Of a stretch of DNA of 64,000 bases, positions 7,488 to 14,634 are shown piece by piece; within the stretch, counting starts at the first letter, position 1; each line of letters begins with the position of its first letter. The notes beneath the pieces were generated by a model. The model saw only the letters and a list, made by a program, of their open reading frames with translations, did no database searches and had not been told where the DNA came from. This DNA comes from Castellaniella sp040276085 (GTDB lineage: Bacteria > Pseudomonadota > Gammaproteobacteria > Burkholderiales > Burkholderiaceae_B). Position numbers and translations under genes: made by a program. Where the stretch lies: assembly GCF_040276085.1 (NCBI RefSeq), contig NZ_JBELOK010000002.1:358966-422965 (forward strand), written 5' to 3'.

Positions 7488-8585
7488 TCATGCCAGAGTC
7501 GTATTGACTTCTCGACGCGGCGCAGCCAGGTATTCCGGCGACTGCATTTCTGAAAGCCGCGAGACGGTGCGAGAAAACTCGGTCGAGAGTGGCCCACTGA
7601 CGTACAACAACTCAGGGGCTACCTCTGCAGACAGGATCAACTTCACACACCGGTCATAGAGCACATCGATCAGCCATATGAAGCGCCGAGCCTCGGAGGT
7701 CAAATTATCCGGCATCTGAGGCACCCCCGACAGCAGCACGGTGCGGAACTGGCTGGCGATTTCCAGGTAGTCATCTTGTGAATGCAAGCCGCCACACAAT
7801 TCTTGAAAATCGAACCATACAACGCTACCTGCACGGCGCCGCGCAGGTAGATCGCGAGAATCAATACGCAGAATTGGATCTTCGTCCCTCTTCTCTGCCA
7901 AGCTGTCAAAGATCTTGACCATTGCAGCATCCGCCTCGGGGCCAAGCGGCGTATGGTAGATCGTGGTGTCCTCCAGCACTTGGCGGCGGTAATCGACACC
8001 ATTGTCGACGCAAATCACTTCCAGCCGATCTTTCAATAAGTCGATCGCTGGCAAGAAGCGTTCCCGCTGCAACCCGTCTGGATACAAATCATCAGGCGCA
8101 AAATTGGACGTAGTGACGAAACCGATATGATGGGAAAACAACGAATCGAGCAAACGATAAAGAATCATCGCATCGGCAATATCATTGACCACAAATTCAT
8201 CGAAGCAGATAAGACCATAGCGCTCAGCAATGCGCGCGCCCAGCACACTGAGTGGATCCTGGCTTCCGGACAGCTTATGCAAATCGTGTTGTACCTCACG
8301 CATGAATTCGTGAAAATGAAGGCGCGTTTTCGACTCAAATGGAACCGCATTGAAAAAGCAATCCATCAGGAAACTCTTTCCCCTCCCTACGCCACCGTAC
8401 ATATATACGCCTCTCGGGGCATCAGCATGGTTGAGCAGTCTGTTCAGAATATTGGAGTGTTGCCGTTCATACGCCACCCATTCACGCGCACAACGCTCAA
8501 GCGATTCAACTGCTCGCAGCTGAGCCGGGTCGCTTGTAAAGCCTCGCGTTTCCAGGGCGCTCTCATAAACCTGCAAAACAGACAT
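7488..8585 (-). CDS. zapE: ZapE/AFG1-like ATPase
   Basis: A 365-residue AAA-type ATPase of the AFG1/ZapE family. It has the P-loop GGVGRGKSFLMDCFF followed by the family strand RLHFHEFMREVQ, Walker B LICFDEF, and the C-terminal block RRFIWLIDVLYDRCVKLI. ZapE is a membrane-associated cell-division ATPase that acts on the Z-ring under stress; mitochondrial AFG1/LACE1 helps membrane protein turnover. An ATG at 8585 is chosen over the upstream TTG because it follows a purine-rich stretch. It lies 146 nt after the DUF3579 gene on the same strand and probably belongs to the operon led by riboswitch B. Most Burkholderiales have one chromosomal copy, so this is probably a second, island-borne one. 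Confidence 0.9.
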   Translation of the reverse strand: MSVLQVYESALETRGFTSDPAQLRAVESLERCAREWVAYERQHSNILNRLLNHADAPRGVYMYGGVGRGKSFLMDCFFNAVPFESKTRLHFHEFMREVQHDLHKLSGSQDPLSVLGARIAERYGLICFDEFVVNDIADAMILYRLLDSLFSHHIGFVTTSNFAPDDLYPDGLQRERFLPAIDLLKDRLEVICVDNGVDYRRQVLEDTTIYHTPLGPEADAAMVKIFDSLAEKRDEDPILRIDSRDLPARRRAGSVVWFDFQELCGGLHSQDDYLEIASQFRTVLLSGVPQMPDNLTSEARRFIWLIDVLYDRCVKLILSAEVAPELLYVSGPLSTEFSRTVSRLSEMQSPEYLAAPRREVNTTLA

Positions 8586-8731
8586 AATTTTTCCCAATGT
8601 ATTTATCTATCTTTACCAACCTGCGATCGGCACTGGTGGAAACACTTTCATGTGCCATTACCCACCGATGGGTTGAGCACACCTACGGTTCAGAAGCCAT
8701 AAATCGACCCCGCAACCTTCGGACTCAGCGA

Positions 8732-9028
8732 TCATCTCATTTGAGCATCATCCGTTATTTGGAGGCCATTGCTCCTTGCAAAATCAAAAGCAAACTTCCA
8801 GGCCAGCGGCTCCAACTGCCGCAACCGGTAGTCAATGAACACGCATGGAATGTCGTCCAGCATGCCTGGGATCGCATACGGCGAGTAGGAAAATGGATTC
8901 TCCGCCGCATGCGACGGACGAAATCTAGACAGCACGCCCGCCAGTCGCTGCGCCCAGTCACTAGGTCGAAACCTTCGGCCATCCAAAGTCTCACCATGAA
9001 TGATCATATAGCAGGCAGAATGATCCAT
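8732..9028 (-). CDS. DUF3579 family protein
   Basis: A 98-residue protein of the DUF3579 family. The family layout is clear: IIHGETLDGRRFRPSDWAQR, then SYSPYAIPGML, then CVFIDYRLRQLEPLAWKF and DFARSNGLQI. These are small soluble proteins largely confined to Betaproteobacteria, with no known activity. It lies 76 nt downstream of the unknown gene at 9105-9578 and upstream of the ZapE-like gene, all on the minus strand, so it is a likely member of the riboswitch B operon. Its occurrence supports a betaproteobacterial origin of the island. Confidence 0.88.
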   Translation of the reverse strand: MDHSACYMIIHGETLDGRRFRPSDWAQRLAGVLSRFRPSHAAENPFSYSPYAIPGMLDDIPCVFIDYRLRQLEPLAWKFAFDFARSNGLQITDDAQMR

Positions 9029-9104
9029 TTAGATATTCCGAATCGGAGACACAACGATCTTTGGAACACATCCGAGCGTACCTGCCGTTGTTACTGCATG
9101 CGAG

Positions 9105-9578
9105 CTAATGACCGACTGACCACGGTGACCTGTGTCTTTTATGTGGAGAAAGGCGCTGGCTACCCGCCAATCCCCCATAGCGGTGATTTTTGGGCAGACA
9201 CAAAACGTTATCAGGAGTGAACTGCGCCTCACCCAGCACAAATGCTGAGATGAACATATCCCCTCGTAATATGGCGGCCGCAAGCCTATGGTTTCCATCA
9301 GTCATGGGCCAGGCGCGTGAGCACGCTCTCAGATCGATCGTGATGGGCTCGTCCCAACCTGTAATGGCCAACGTAGCCACACGCGCGACGTGCATCGTGC
9401 GCGTATCAAAAATCTTGCCAAGAAACCGTTCCCCCGTCTTTATCTGACGTAACATCTCTTGTCGCACTTCCGATGGCTTAATGGGGGTGTAAAACCCAAA
9501 ATGATTTCCGGAATATAGATCGAGGCGAAGTTTGACCAGTTTCTCAACTGGAATTCTGACGACAAGTTTTGGTGTCAT
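9105..9578 (-). CDS. Unknown protein with ParB-like GNHRLAAA motif
   Basis: A 157-residue soluble protein. It starts MTPKLVVRIPVEKLVKL and contains MTDGNHRLAAAILRGD, which resembles the G-N/H-R-x-x-A motif of the ParB/sulfiredoxin nucleotide-binding fold. There is no helix-turn-helix after it, so chromosome partition is unlikely. The start overlaps the stop of the gene at 9575-9910 (ATGA), showing translational coupling. It therefore belongs to the transcript led by fluoride riboswitch B. I do not recognise a named family. Confidence 0.65.
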   Translation of the reverse strand: MTPKLVVRIPVEKLVKLRLDLYSGNHFGFYTPIKPSEVRQEMLRQIKTGERFLGKIFDTRTMHVARVATLAITGWDEPITIDLRACSRAWPMTDGNHRLAAAILRGDMFISAFVLGEAQFTPDNVLCLPKNHRYGGLAGSQRLSPHKRHRSPWSVGH

Positions 9579-9910
9579 GGCGCAGCCCCTTCCAAAGCCG
9601 GTATCCGTAAGACCTCCGTGGGCCACGTTCGGATGGAAGCAAACAAGGCTCCACCCGTACGGACAGCCCAATTCGGCAGTTGCACGCCTTTGCACAGATA
9701 CAGTGGGCAGAGTGCCACGACACGCGATGGAACCCGAAAAATAAACTTTCGAGCCCCACCAGGTGCGTAAGCCGAATTCGATGTCGGGAAAGTGTGACGC
9801 CTGGATGTGATCAGGGCATCCGAGAGGCGGAGAACATCGTCTGCAGACGAGCCGTCGTGTACCTGGCGGTACAGATATCCTGCAATGCGCGTCGTTATTG
9901 TTAACATCAT
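9575..9910 (-). CDS. Unknown protein directly controlled by riboswitch B
   Basis: A 111-residue unknown protein beginning with two methionines (MMLTITTRIAG). Its reality is supported by three features: a fluoride aptamer 40 nt upstream, an ATGA overlap with the following gene, and a GGTGGC sequence before the start. It has a central region rich in arginine and cysteine (VALCPLYLCKG) and no clear membrane segment. The start region GGCAT is complementary to ATGCC in the aptamer 3' strand, consistent with control of initiation. It opens the unit 9910-7488 (unknown, ParB-like, DUF3579, ZapE-like). No family is recognised. Confidence 0.55.
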   Translation of the reverse strand: MMLTITTRIAGYLYRQVHDGSSADDVLRLSDALITSRRHTFPTSNSAYAPGGARKFIFRVPSRVVALCPLYLCKGVQLPNWAVRTGGALFASIRTWPTEVLRIPALEGAAP

Positions 9911-9950
9911 GCCACCAATTTCGATTCCGTAATACGGACGATGAAATCAG

Positions 9951-10000
9951 TAGGCATCATCAGCCATTGTCAGGCAATTTGAAGGAGGAATGCCATCTCC
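9951..10000 (-). promoter_or_regulatory. Fluoride riboswitch (crcB motif) B
   Basis: On the minus strand P1 is GGAG/CTCC enclosing ATGGCATT, P3 is GCC-TGACAAT-GGC, and the 3' strand reads TGATGATGCCTA. GGCAT in the P1 loop pairs with ATGCC in the 3' strand. This pair differs from riboswitches A, C and D (GGGGT/ACTCC) and from E (GACAT/ATGTC), so the pseudoknot is supported by covariation inside this one window. A hairpin with arms GATTTC and GAAATT follows before the start codon of the unknown gene at 9910. Confidence 0.93.
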
Positions 10001-10011
10001 TTATCGATGTC

Positions 10012-10040
10012 ATGTTAAGACATGACGCCCGCCTTGGCAA
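10012..10040 (-). promoter_or_regulatory. Sigma-70 promoter upstream of riboswitch B
   Basis: On the minus strand TTGCCA (10040-10035) and TAACAT (10017-10012) are 17 nt apart, and the aptamer begins 12 nt after the -10 box. The spacing mirrors the promoters of riboswitches A, D and E. Confidence 0.65.
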
Positions 10041-10129
10041 TGCCTTACCACACCGTTGACACCAGATACAACCCTCGACCCGGCATGTACCACGCCTCCG
10101 GGCAGCTCCCCGCAATCGGCCGATGCCGG

Positions 10130-10735
10130 TCAAGGATGCTGGTGGTCTTGGGGTACCGCATTGAGCACGGCCAATACCCATCGATGCCCATTCCAATCGA
10201 GGCGATTCCAGCATCCATTGTCTTGATGTATCCGACCCGCCTTTCCTTTGAGCTCGTTGACCAGGCCCGTCAACAGCACTCGATTCGTTGCATCGTGGCC
10301 GACCATGGCGAAAGCCGGACCAGTCGAGGTCTCCAGCATGGACCAGAACGCACGCATCACACGCCCGCACAGCGTATCCCAGGGCTCTACGCCCGGCGCG
10401 GCATCCACGGATCCGAACTGCTGCAATACGGCTGCCCGCGACGCGCCCGTCCACCGGCCATAATCCCTGTCATTCAGGTCGTCGTCCATCTCGACGGGCA
10501 CACCCGCCGCACACGCTATGGGTCGCGCCGTGTCCAGTGCTCGGCGCAGCGGGCTGGACACTACACGAGACAACATCACACCGGCGAATATCCTGCCAAG
10601 TGCTTCGGCTTGCTCGTAACCAAGGTCGGTGAGTTCCGGATCGGCGTGACCTCGCAGACGATCATCGCGGTTGTAAGCCGTCTGGCCGTGCCGAATAAGA
10701 TACAGTTTTGTAACGCGCTGGTGGCTGACGCTCAT
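10130..10735 (-). CDS. Histidine phosphatase (phosphoglycerate mutase-like)
   Basis: A 201-residue member of the histidine phosphatase (branch 1, PhoE/CobC/GpmB-like) superfamily. KLYLIRHGQTAYNRDDRLRG holds the catalytic RHG. SSPLRRALDTA holds the second arginine, and the second histidine is in MVGHDATNR. It could act on phosphoglycerate, sugar phosphates or another phosphomonoester; the substrate cannot be read. The start ATG at 10735 is preferred because GGGAGTC lies 7 nt upstream. That same segment is complementary to GACTCC of riboswitch C, so the ribosome-binding site can be masked when the aptamer is unbound. It is the only gene I can assign to riboswitch C. Phosphoglycerate mutase-like genes are plausible fluoride-regulon members since they feed enolase. 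Confidence 0.88.
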   Translation of the reverse strand: MSVSHQRVTKLYLIRHGQTAYNRDDRLRGHADPELTDLGYEQAEALGRIFAGVMLSRVVSSPLRRALDTARPIACAAGVPVEMDDDLNDRDYGRWTGASRAAVLQQFGSVDAAPGVEPWDTLCGRVMRAFWSMLETSTGPAFAMVGHDATNRVLLTGLVNELKGKAGRIHQDNGCWNRLDWNGHRWVLAVLNAVPQDHQHP

Positions 10736-10830
10736 GGTCTGACTCCCTGCCCAGTCACCCCGCACACGCTGCACAAATGGCGGCAGTGGGGGGCATTGCC
10801 CTAGACTTTCGTTCTCAGGAACGATCTCTC

Positions 10831-10879
10831 AGGAGTCATCGGCCTCAGTACGAGGCGGTTCCAGGTGAACCCCACCACC
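10831..10879 (-). promoter_or_regulatory. Fluoride riboswitch (crcB motif) C
   Basis: On the minus strand P1 is GGTG/CACC around GTGGGGTT, P3 is GCCTC-GTACT-GAGGC, and the 3' strand is GATGACTCCT. GGGGT in the P1 loop pairs with ACTCC. Downstream, TCGTTC-CTGA-GAACGA forms a 6-bp hairpin. GGAGTCA at the phosphatase ribosome-binding site is a 7-nt complement of TGACTCC in the aptamer 3' strand, so translation control by sequestration is likely. P1 differs from riboswitch A (GGTG/CACC against GGCG/CGCC) with pairing kept. Confidence 0.93.
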
Positions 10880-10972
10880 CACCGCGCCATTACATCATGT
10901 TTCGTCCCGGCGTGCACATCCAGGCCACGGGTATCGCGTAAACTCGACACGCCATCGGAAAGGACAATCTCC

Positions 10973-11593
10973 ATGCACAAAGAAATAGAACGGAAATTCC
11001 TGGTCCTGCGTACAGATTTCCTCGGATCTCCCGAAATACCGCGCAAGCATTTCGAGCAGGCCTATCTTCTGCCAGAGGCCCTTCATTATGAATTCAATCG
11101 CGAGGATGCTGAATACAAGCTGGACATTTTCTTGAATGGGGAATTTGCCCGCTTGATGCTGTCATTGCGTGTATCGGCCGAAGACCGGATGGCGCTCGAT
11201 CAGATTCTGTTCTCAGATGATGGCACGCCAAAAGTAAAACCACGCATCCGCATCCTTGACGGCGAAGAGGCAGTGCTCACCCTCAAGGGTAAAGCCTGCG
11301 GATTGTCCAGAGACGAGTTCGAGGTTCCCCTACCGCTGGAAATGGCAAAGTTGGCCATCAGGCAGGCAAAATCCAGCTTGCAAAAAACCAGATACTTCGT
11401 GCCCATTGGTACCCGGACCTTCGAAGTCGACGTCTACGAGGGCCCGCTGCAAGGCCTTGCAACCGCGGAGGTCGAATTCTCGGAAAGCGAAAATCCCATG
11501 GATCTGACACTGCCCGACTGGGTGGGGCGCGACGTGAGCGAGGAGATAGAATATTCCAATGCATGGCTGGCCGAATTCGGGTCTTGTCATTGA
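10973..11593 (+). CDS. CYTH-domain triphosphatase
   Basis: A 206-residue CYTH (CyaB/thiamine-triphosphatase tunnel) domain protein. It opens with EIERKFLV, the ExExK signature. RIRIL and LTLKGK supply the basic residues of the tunnel, and DEFEVPL, FEVDVYEG and AEVEFS supply acidic metal ligands. CYTH enzymes hydrolyse inorganic triphosphate or thiamine triphosphate with a divalent metal. An insertion after residue 35 makes it longer than minimal CYTH proteins. GGAAAGGAC lies before the ATG. It is transcribed divergently from the riboswitch C unit, with no aptamer of its own in the 94-nt spacer. Together with the pyrophosphatase downstream it suggests polyphosphate/PPi handling under fluoride. 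Confidence 0.88.
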   Translation: MHKEIERKFLVLRTDFLGSPEIPRKHFEQAYLLPEALHYEFNREDAEYKLDIFLNGEFARLMLSLRVSAEDRMALDQILFSDDGTPKVKPRIRILDGEEAVLTLKGKACGLSRDEFEVPLPLEMAKLAIRQAKSSLQKTRYFVPIGTRTFEVDVYEGPLQGLATAEVEFSESENPMDLTLPDWVGRDVSEEIEYSNAWLAEFGSCH

Positions 11594-11612
11594 CATAGGC
11601 TTCGTGTATTCT
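11584..11612 (+). promoter_or_regulatory. Sigma-70 promoter upstream of riboswitch E
   Basis: TTGTCA (11584-11589) and TATTCT (11607-11612) are separated by 17 nt. The promoter overlaps the last codons of the CYTH gene, and the predicted transcript begins about 9 nt before the aptamer at 11628. Confidence 0.65.
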
Positions 11613-11627
11613 GCTGCTGCAGCACCC

Positions 11628-11674
11628 GGAGATGACATCCTCCTGAACCGCCACAGTCTGGCTGATGATGTCTG
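11628..11674 (+). promoter_or_regulatory. Fluoride riboswitch (crcB motif) E upstream of citrate synthase
   Basis: P1 is GGAG/CTCC around ATGACATC. After TGAACC comes P3, GCC-ACAGTCT-GGC, then the 3' strand TGATGATGTCT. GACAT of the P1 loop pairs with ATGTC in the 3' strand, a third version of the pseudoknot pair. The 128-nt spacer to the citrate synthase ATG contains the palindrome GGTGGCCACC near 11725-11734 and a good ribosome-binding site TGAGGATCGAC. Confidence 0.9.
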
Positions 11675-11802
11675 GCACTACCTGGATCGGCCCCTTGACA
11701 CCAGCGGGAGCGACTTCAGGAAAGGTGGCCACCGGGGCTTCGTTTTGCTTCATCGCGCGGTTCTCCGGCGGTCCTCCATAGCTGGAACATCTGAGGATCG
11801 AC

Positions 11803-13110
11803 ATGGATTTCAAGCAGCCTGCTACGGCAACCCTCAACTTTCCCGATTCGTCTCAAGCCATCGTGCTGCCTGTCTACAAAGGTACTCGGGGCCCGGACGT
11901 CATCGACATCCGAAAACTCTACAGCCAAACCGGCATGTTCACCTACGACCCGGGGTTCATGTCAACCGCCTCCTGCAAATCGGACATCACATTCATAGAC
12001 GGCGATAGGGGTGAGCTGGCATACCGCGGCTACTCCATCGAAGACCTCGCGCAAAACGCGGATTTCCTGGAAACCTGCTACCTGCTGCTCAACGGAGAAC
12101 TCCCCAATACGCAGCAAAAGGCAGAGTTCGTCCGTACGGTCACGATGCACACGATGGTGCAAGAGCAAATGCATGCCTTCTTCAGGGGATTCCGGCGGGA
12201 TGCTCACCCGATGGCAATCCTCGTGGCAGCTGTCGGGGCACTGTCGGCCTTCTATCACGACTCGCTGGATATCAACAATCCCCGGCATCGCGAGATATCG
12301 GCCATCCGCATGATCGCCAAGCTGCCCACTTTGGTGGCAATGGCCTACAAATATAGCCTGGGGCAGCCGTTCGTCTACCCGCGCAACGACCTGTCGTATA
12401 GCGCGAACTTCATGCACATGATGTTCTCGACGCCCTGTGAACCCTACGTCGGAAATGAGGTCCTGGTGCGGGCGCTCGACCGTATCCTGATACTGCACGC
12501 GGATCACGAACAGAACGCCTCGACCTCGACGGTTCGTCTGGCGGGGTCGTCGGGCGCCAACCCATTTGCCTGCATCGCGGCGGGAATCGCCTGCCTGTGG
12601 GGCCCCGCGCACGGGGGAGCGAACGAGGCTGCGCTCAACATGCTGGAGCAAATCGGCTCTGCCGATCACATCGGGGAGTTCATCAAACGCGTGAAGGACA
12701 AGGATTCCGGCGTAAAGCTGATGGGGTTTGGTCACCGCGTGTACAAGAACTACGACCCGCGTGCCAAGCTGATGCGGCAGACGTGCCACGAAGTACTGAA
12801 CGAACTGGGCCTGTATAACGATCCACTGTTCAAGCTGGCGATGGCGCTGGAACGGATTGCGCTGGAGGACGAATATTTCGTGTCGCGCAAACTGTATCCG
12901 AACGTCGATTTCTATTCGGGCATCGTGCAGCGCGCACTGGGGATTCCAAAATCCATGTTCACATGCATCTTCGCAGCTGCAAGGACAATCGGCTGGATCG
13001 CGCAGTGGAACGAAATGATCGCGGATCCGGAACAAAAAATAGGGCGCCCACGGCAGCTCTATACGGGCGAAGCACGCCACCAACTGATACCAATCGCAGA
13101 GCGTGCCTGA
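11803..13110 (+). CDS. gltA: Citrate synthase (extra copy, riboswitch-controlled)
   Basis: A 435-residue type II citrate synthase that condenses oxaloacetate and acetyl-CoA at the entry of the TCA cycle. Catalytic residues are in WGPAHGGANEA (His), GFGHRVYKNYDPRA (His) and VDFYSG (Asp); FTYDPGFMSTASCKS and IDGDRGELAYRGYSIEDL are typical N-terminal blocks. Length is as usual for the NADH-sensitive hexameric type. It is preceded by fluoride riboswitch E and its own promoter, and followed by a strong hairpin at 13469-13523, so it may be transcribed alone. Citrate synthase is not a classical fluoride target, so its control here is noteworthy. It may replace a chromosomal enzyme or feed citrate as a metal chelator; both are inference. 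Confidence 0.96.
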   Translation: MDFKQPATATLNFPDSSQAIVLPVYKGTRGPDVIDIRKLYSQTGMFTYDPGFMSTASCKSDITFIDGDRGELAYRGYSIEDLAQNADFLETCYLLLNGELPNTQQKAEFVRTVTMHTMVQEQMHAFFRGFRRDAHPMAILVAAVGALSAFYHDSLDINNPRHREISAIRMIAKLPTLVAMAYKYSLGQPFVYPRNDLSYSANFMHMMFSTPCEPYVGNEVLVRALDRILILHADHEQNASTSTVRLAGSSGANPFACIAAGIACLWGPAHGGANEAALNMLEQIGSADHIGEFIKRVKDKDSGVKLMGFGHRVYKNYDPRAKLMRQTCHEVLNELGLYNDPLFKLAMALERIALEDEYFVSRKLYPNVDFYSGIVQRALGIPKSMFTCIFAAARTIGWIAQWNEMIADPEQKIGRPRQLYTGEARHQLIPIAERA

Positions 13111-13468
13111 GCGGGACCACATTCGGATTCTCTGCTTAACTTCTAAAGGCGAGGTCATTCATATGAGGCTATTCAAGATGCAGGACGTTCTCCACAGAAT
13201 CTTGGCTGTCGCAAAAATGGCGATGCACGGTCGAGAACGAAATCGCCAGATCATCATCACCCCTCGTTGGGATAGCAGATTCGAATACAAGGGTCTGCGA
13301 GGATCCCCAGCTGTCGCCAAGCGACGTAGCACACACCATCGGTACTAGAACCAGCGGGTGCCACGGGCGGCCGAGTGCTGCCCCTTCTCAAGGCAGCCCA
13401 AACCGAGACACCGGCAGCCTGAAGACAGACTGATCCGATTGACCAGAAAGTCATCTCGCAAGAGATAC
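13111..13468. other. Intergenic region after citrate synthase, no supported gene
   Basis: The 360 nt between the citrate synthase stop and the terminator hairpin hold one 61-codon plus-strand frame at 13163-13348. It has no convincing ribosome-binding site or family resemblance and I do not call it a gene. I see no aptamer here. Confidence 0.5.
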
Positions 13469-13523
13469 ATGCACCGCTGAAGTTGGCACTATGGTTTCGG
13501 GCTGATCTTCAACGGTGCATTTT
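13469..13523 (+). terminator. Probable terminator hairpin before the Ehr operon
   Basis: ATGCACCGCTGAAG (13469-13482) and CTTCAACGGTGCAT (13507-13520) form a 14-bp stem with one mismatch. A 24-nt loop separates the arms and TTT follows. It separates the citrate synthase unit from the promoter at 13537. The large loop is unusual for an intrinsic terminator. Confidence 0.55.
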
Positions 13524-13536
13524 CCGTCCCGGACTC

Positions 13537-13564
13537 TTGACACTGGCACCGCATGTAGTATGCT
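13537..13564 (+). promoter_or_regulatory. Sigma-70 promoter of the Ehr operon
   Basis: A consensus -35 TTGACA (13537-13542) and a -10 TATGCT (13559-13564) are 16 nt apart. Transcription would start near 13571, three bases before the fluoride aptamer. This is the strongest-looking promoter in the island. Confidence 0.8.
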
Positions 13565-13573
13565 CATTCGTAA

Positions 13574-13628
13574 GGCGATGGGGTTCGCCACGGCGCTGGC
13601 CGGAACTGCCGCAAGGCTGATGACTCCT
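13574..13628 (+). promoter_or_regulatory. Fluoride riboswitch (crcB motif) D controlling the Ehr operon
   Basis: P1 is GGCG/CGCC around ATGGGGTT. An optional helix CGGC-GCTG-GCCG follows, then P3 GCC-GCAA-GGC with a GNRA loop, then TGATGACTCCT. GGGGT pairs with ACTCC. The expression platform is readable: TCCTGACG (13625-13632) is the exact 8-nt complement of CGTCAGGA (13658-13665), which contains the ribosome-binding site of the first Ehr gene. Ligand binding locks ACTCC in the pseudoknot and should free that site, so control is probably translational. Confidence 0.95.
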
Positions 13629-13671
13629 GACGATTCGAACAACAAGAAGTCAGAAACCGTCAGGAAGCCAT

Positions 13672-14634
13672 ATGCAGCCGCTCGCCCGGTTCATTGCTAT
13701 CAATCTGATCCAGATTGCCTTTTTGCTGGCCTTCGCGCCATTGCTTGAAGGCGTCTTGGCGCGCCTGGAAGAAATCATCCAGGGCAAGCATGGGCCCAGC
13801 ATCTTCCAGCCGTATTACGATCTCTGGAAACTCTTTGGCAAAGACGAGATCGTCTCCAGGGAAAGCACCTGGATATTCCGCTTTGCCCCGATCGTCCATT
13901 TTGCAATGCCGATCTTCGTGGTGATGCTGATTCCGGCACTCACCGACTATCCCCTGTTTCTCGCCTTCGCGGGCGACATGATCGCCGTCGGATTCCTGTT
14001 TTCGGCCAGCGGCTTTTTCGTAGCGCTGGCCGCCATGGACACGGGCAACGTCTACGGGCCCATTGGCGCAAGCCGCACGCGCATGGTCGGGTTCCTCGCC
14101 GAACCCGTCTACATGGTGGCGTTCTTCGCGCTGTCCTTCGTGGCCAATTCCACCATCCCTTACACCGTGAACGCCAGCTGGGCGCTGTCCTGGGCCAGCA
14201 TGCTGCAGCCCGCGCACCTGCTGGTATTCGTCGCCTTCCTGCTGCTGGTGCTGGCCGACGAAAAGCGGCTGCCGGTCGACAACCCCGGCGGCAAGGCCGA
14301 AACCGCCATGATCGGGCACTCCAACAACCTGGAATATTCGGGCACGGGCGCGGCACTCATGAAATGGGGCAGCGCGATGAAATTCATGGCGGTGCTGATC
14401 GTGTTCCTGAACGTCATCCTCACGCCCTGGGGGCTGGCGGCCACGCCGCACTGGGGCGACGTGCTCATGGCGATCCCCAAGGTGCTGGGCAAGATGCTCA
14501 TATTCCTCATCGTGCTCGCCGTGATCGAGACCACGCTTGCCAAGCTGCGGCTGTTTCGCATCAGCGAATTCCTGGCCTCGGCCTTCGTCATCTGCATCTT
14601 TGCCATGGGCGTGCGCCTGGTGGGGGTAGGCTGA
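13672..14634 (+). CDS. Ehr complex subunit, HyfC/HycD (NuoH)-like membrane protein
   Basis: A 320-residue membrane protein homologous to HyfC/HycD of hydrogenase-4/formate hydrogenlyase and to NuoH of complex I. About eight hydrophobic helices are visible. The family loop GPSIFQPYYDLWKLFGKDE lies near residue 45 and DNPGGKAETAMI near residue 205. It anchors the hydrophilic arm and forms part of the proton path at the quinone/E-channel. It is the first gene of a six-gene operon with 1-4-nt overlaps throughout, under riboswitch D and a translational switch on this gene's AGGA site. No quinone-binding residue can be judged by eye. The name hydrogenase is misleading here because the catalytic subunits have lost their ligands. 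Confidence 0.92.
   Translation: MQPLARFIAINLIQIAFLLAFAPLLEGVLARLEEIIQGKHGPSIFQPYYDLWKLFGKDEIVSRESTWIFRFAPIVHFAMPIFVVMLIPALTDYPLFLAFAGDMIAVGFLFSASGFFVALAAMDTGNVYGPIGASRTRMVGFLAEPVYMVAFFALSFVANSTIPYTVNASWALSWASMLQPAHLLVFVAFLLLVLADEKRLPVDNPGGKAETAMIGHSNNLEYSGTGAALMKWGSAMKFMAVLIVFLNVILTPWGLAATPHWGDVLMAIPKVLGKMLIFLIVLAVIETTLAKLRLFRISEFLASAFVICIFAMGVRLVGVG

Noticed and set aside
7279..7659. Plus-strand frame across 7249-7659
   Set aside because: It runs antisense over the promoter, the aptamer and the ZapE-like 3' end with no family resemblance.
8586..8731. Search for a fluoride aptamer before the ZapE-like gene
   Set aside because: No P1 loop with complementary 3' strand on the minus strand.
11330..11837. 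Minus-strand frame opposite the CYTH end and aptamer E
   Set aside because: It lies antisense to CYTH, promoter and aptamer, and the product becomes arginine-rich out-of-frame sequence.
13163..13348. 61-codon plus-strand frame after citrate synthase
   Set aside because: Weak start region, basic low-information product, no family resemblance; it lies in the spacer before the terminator.
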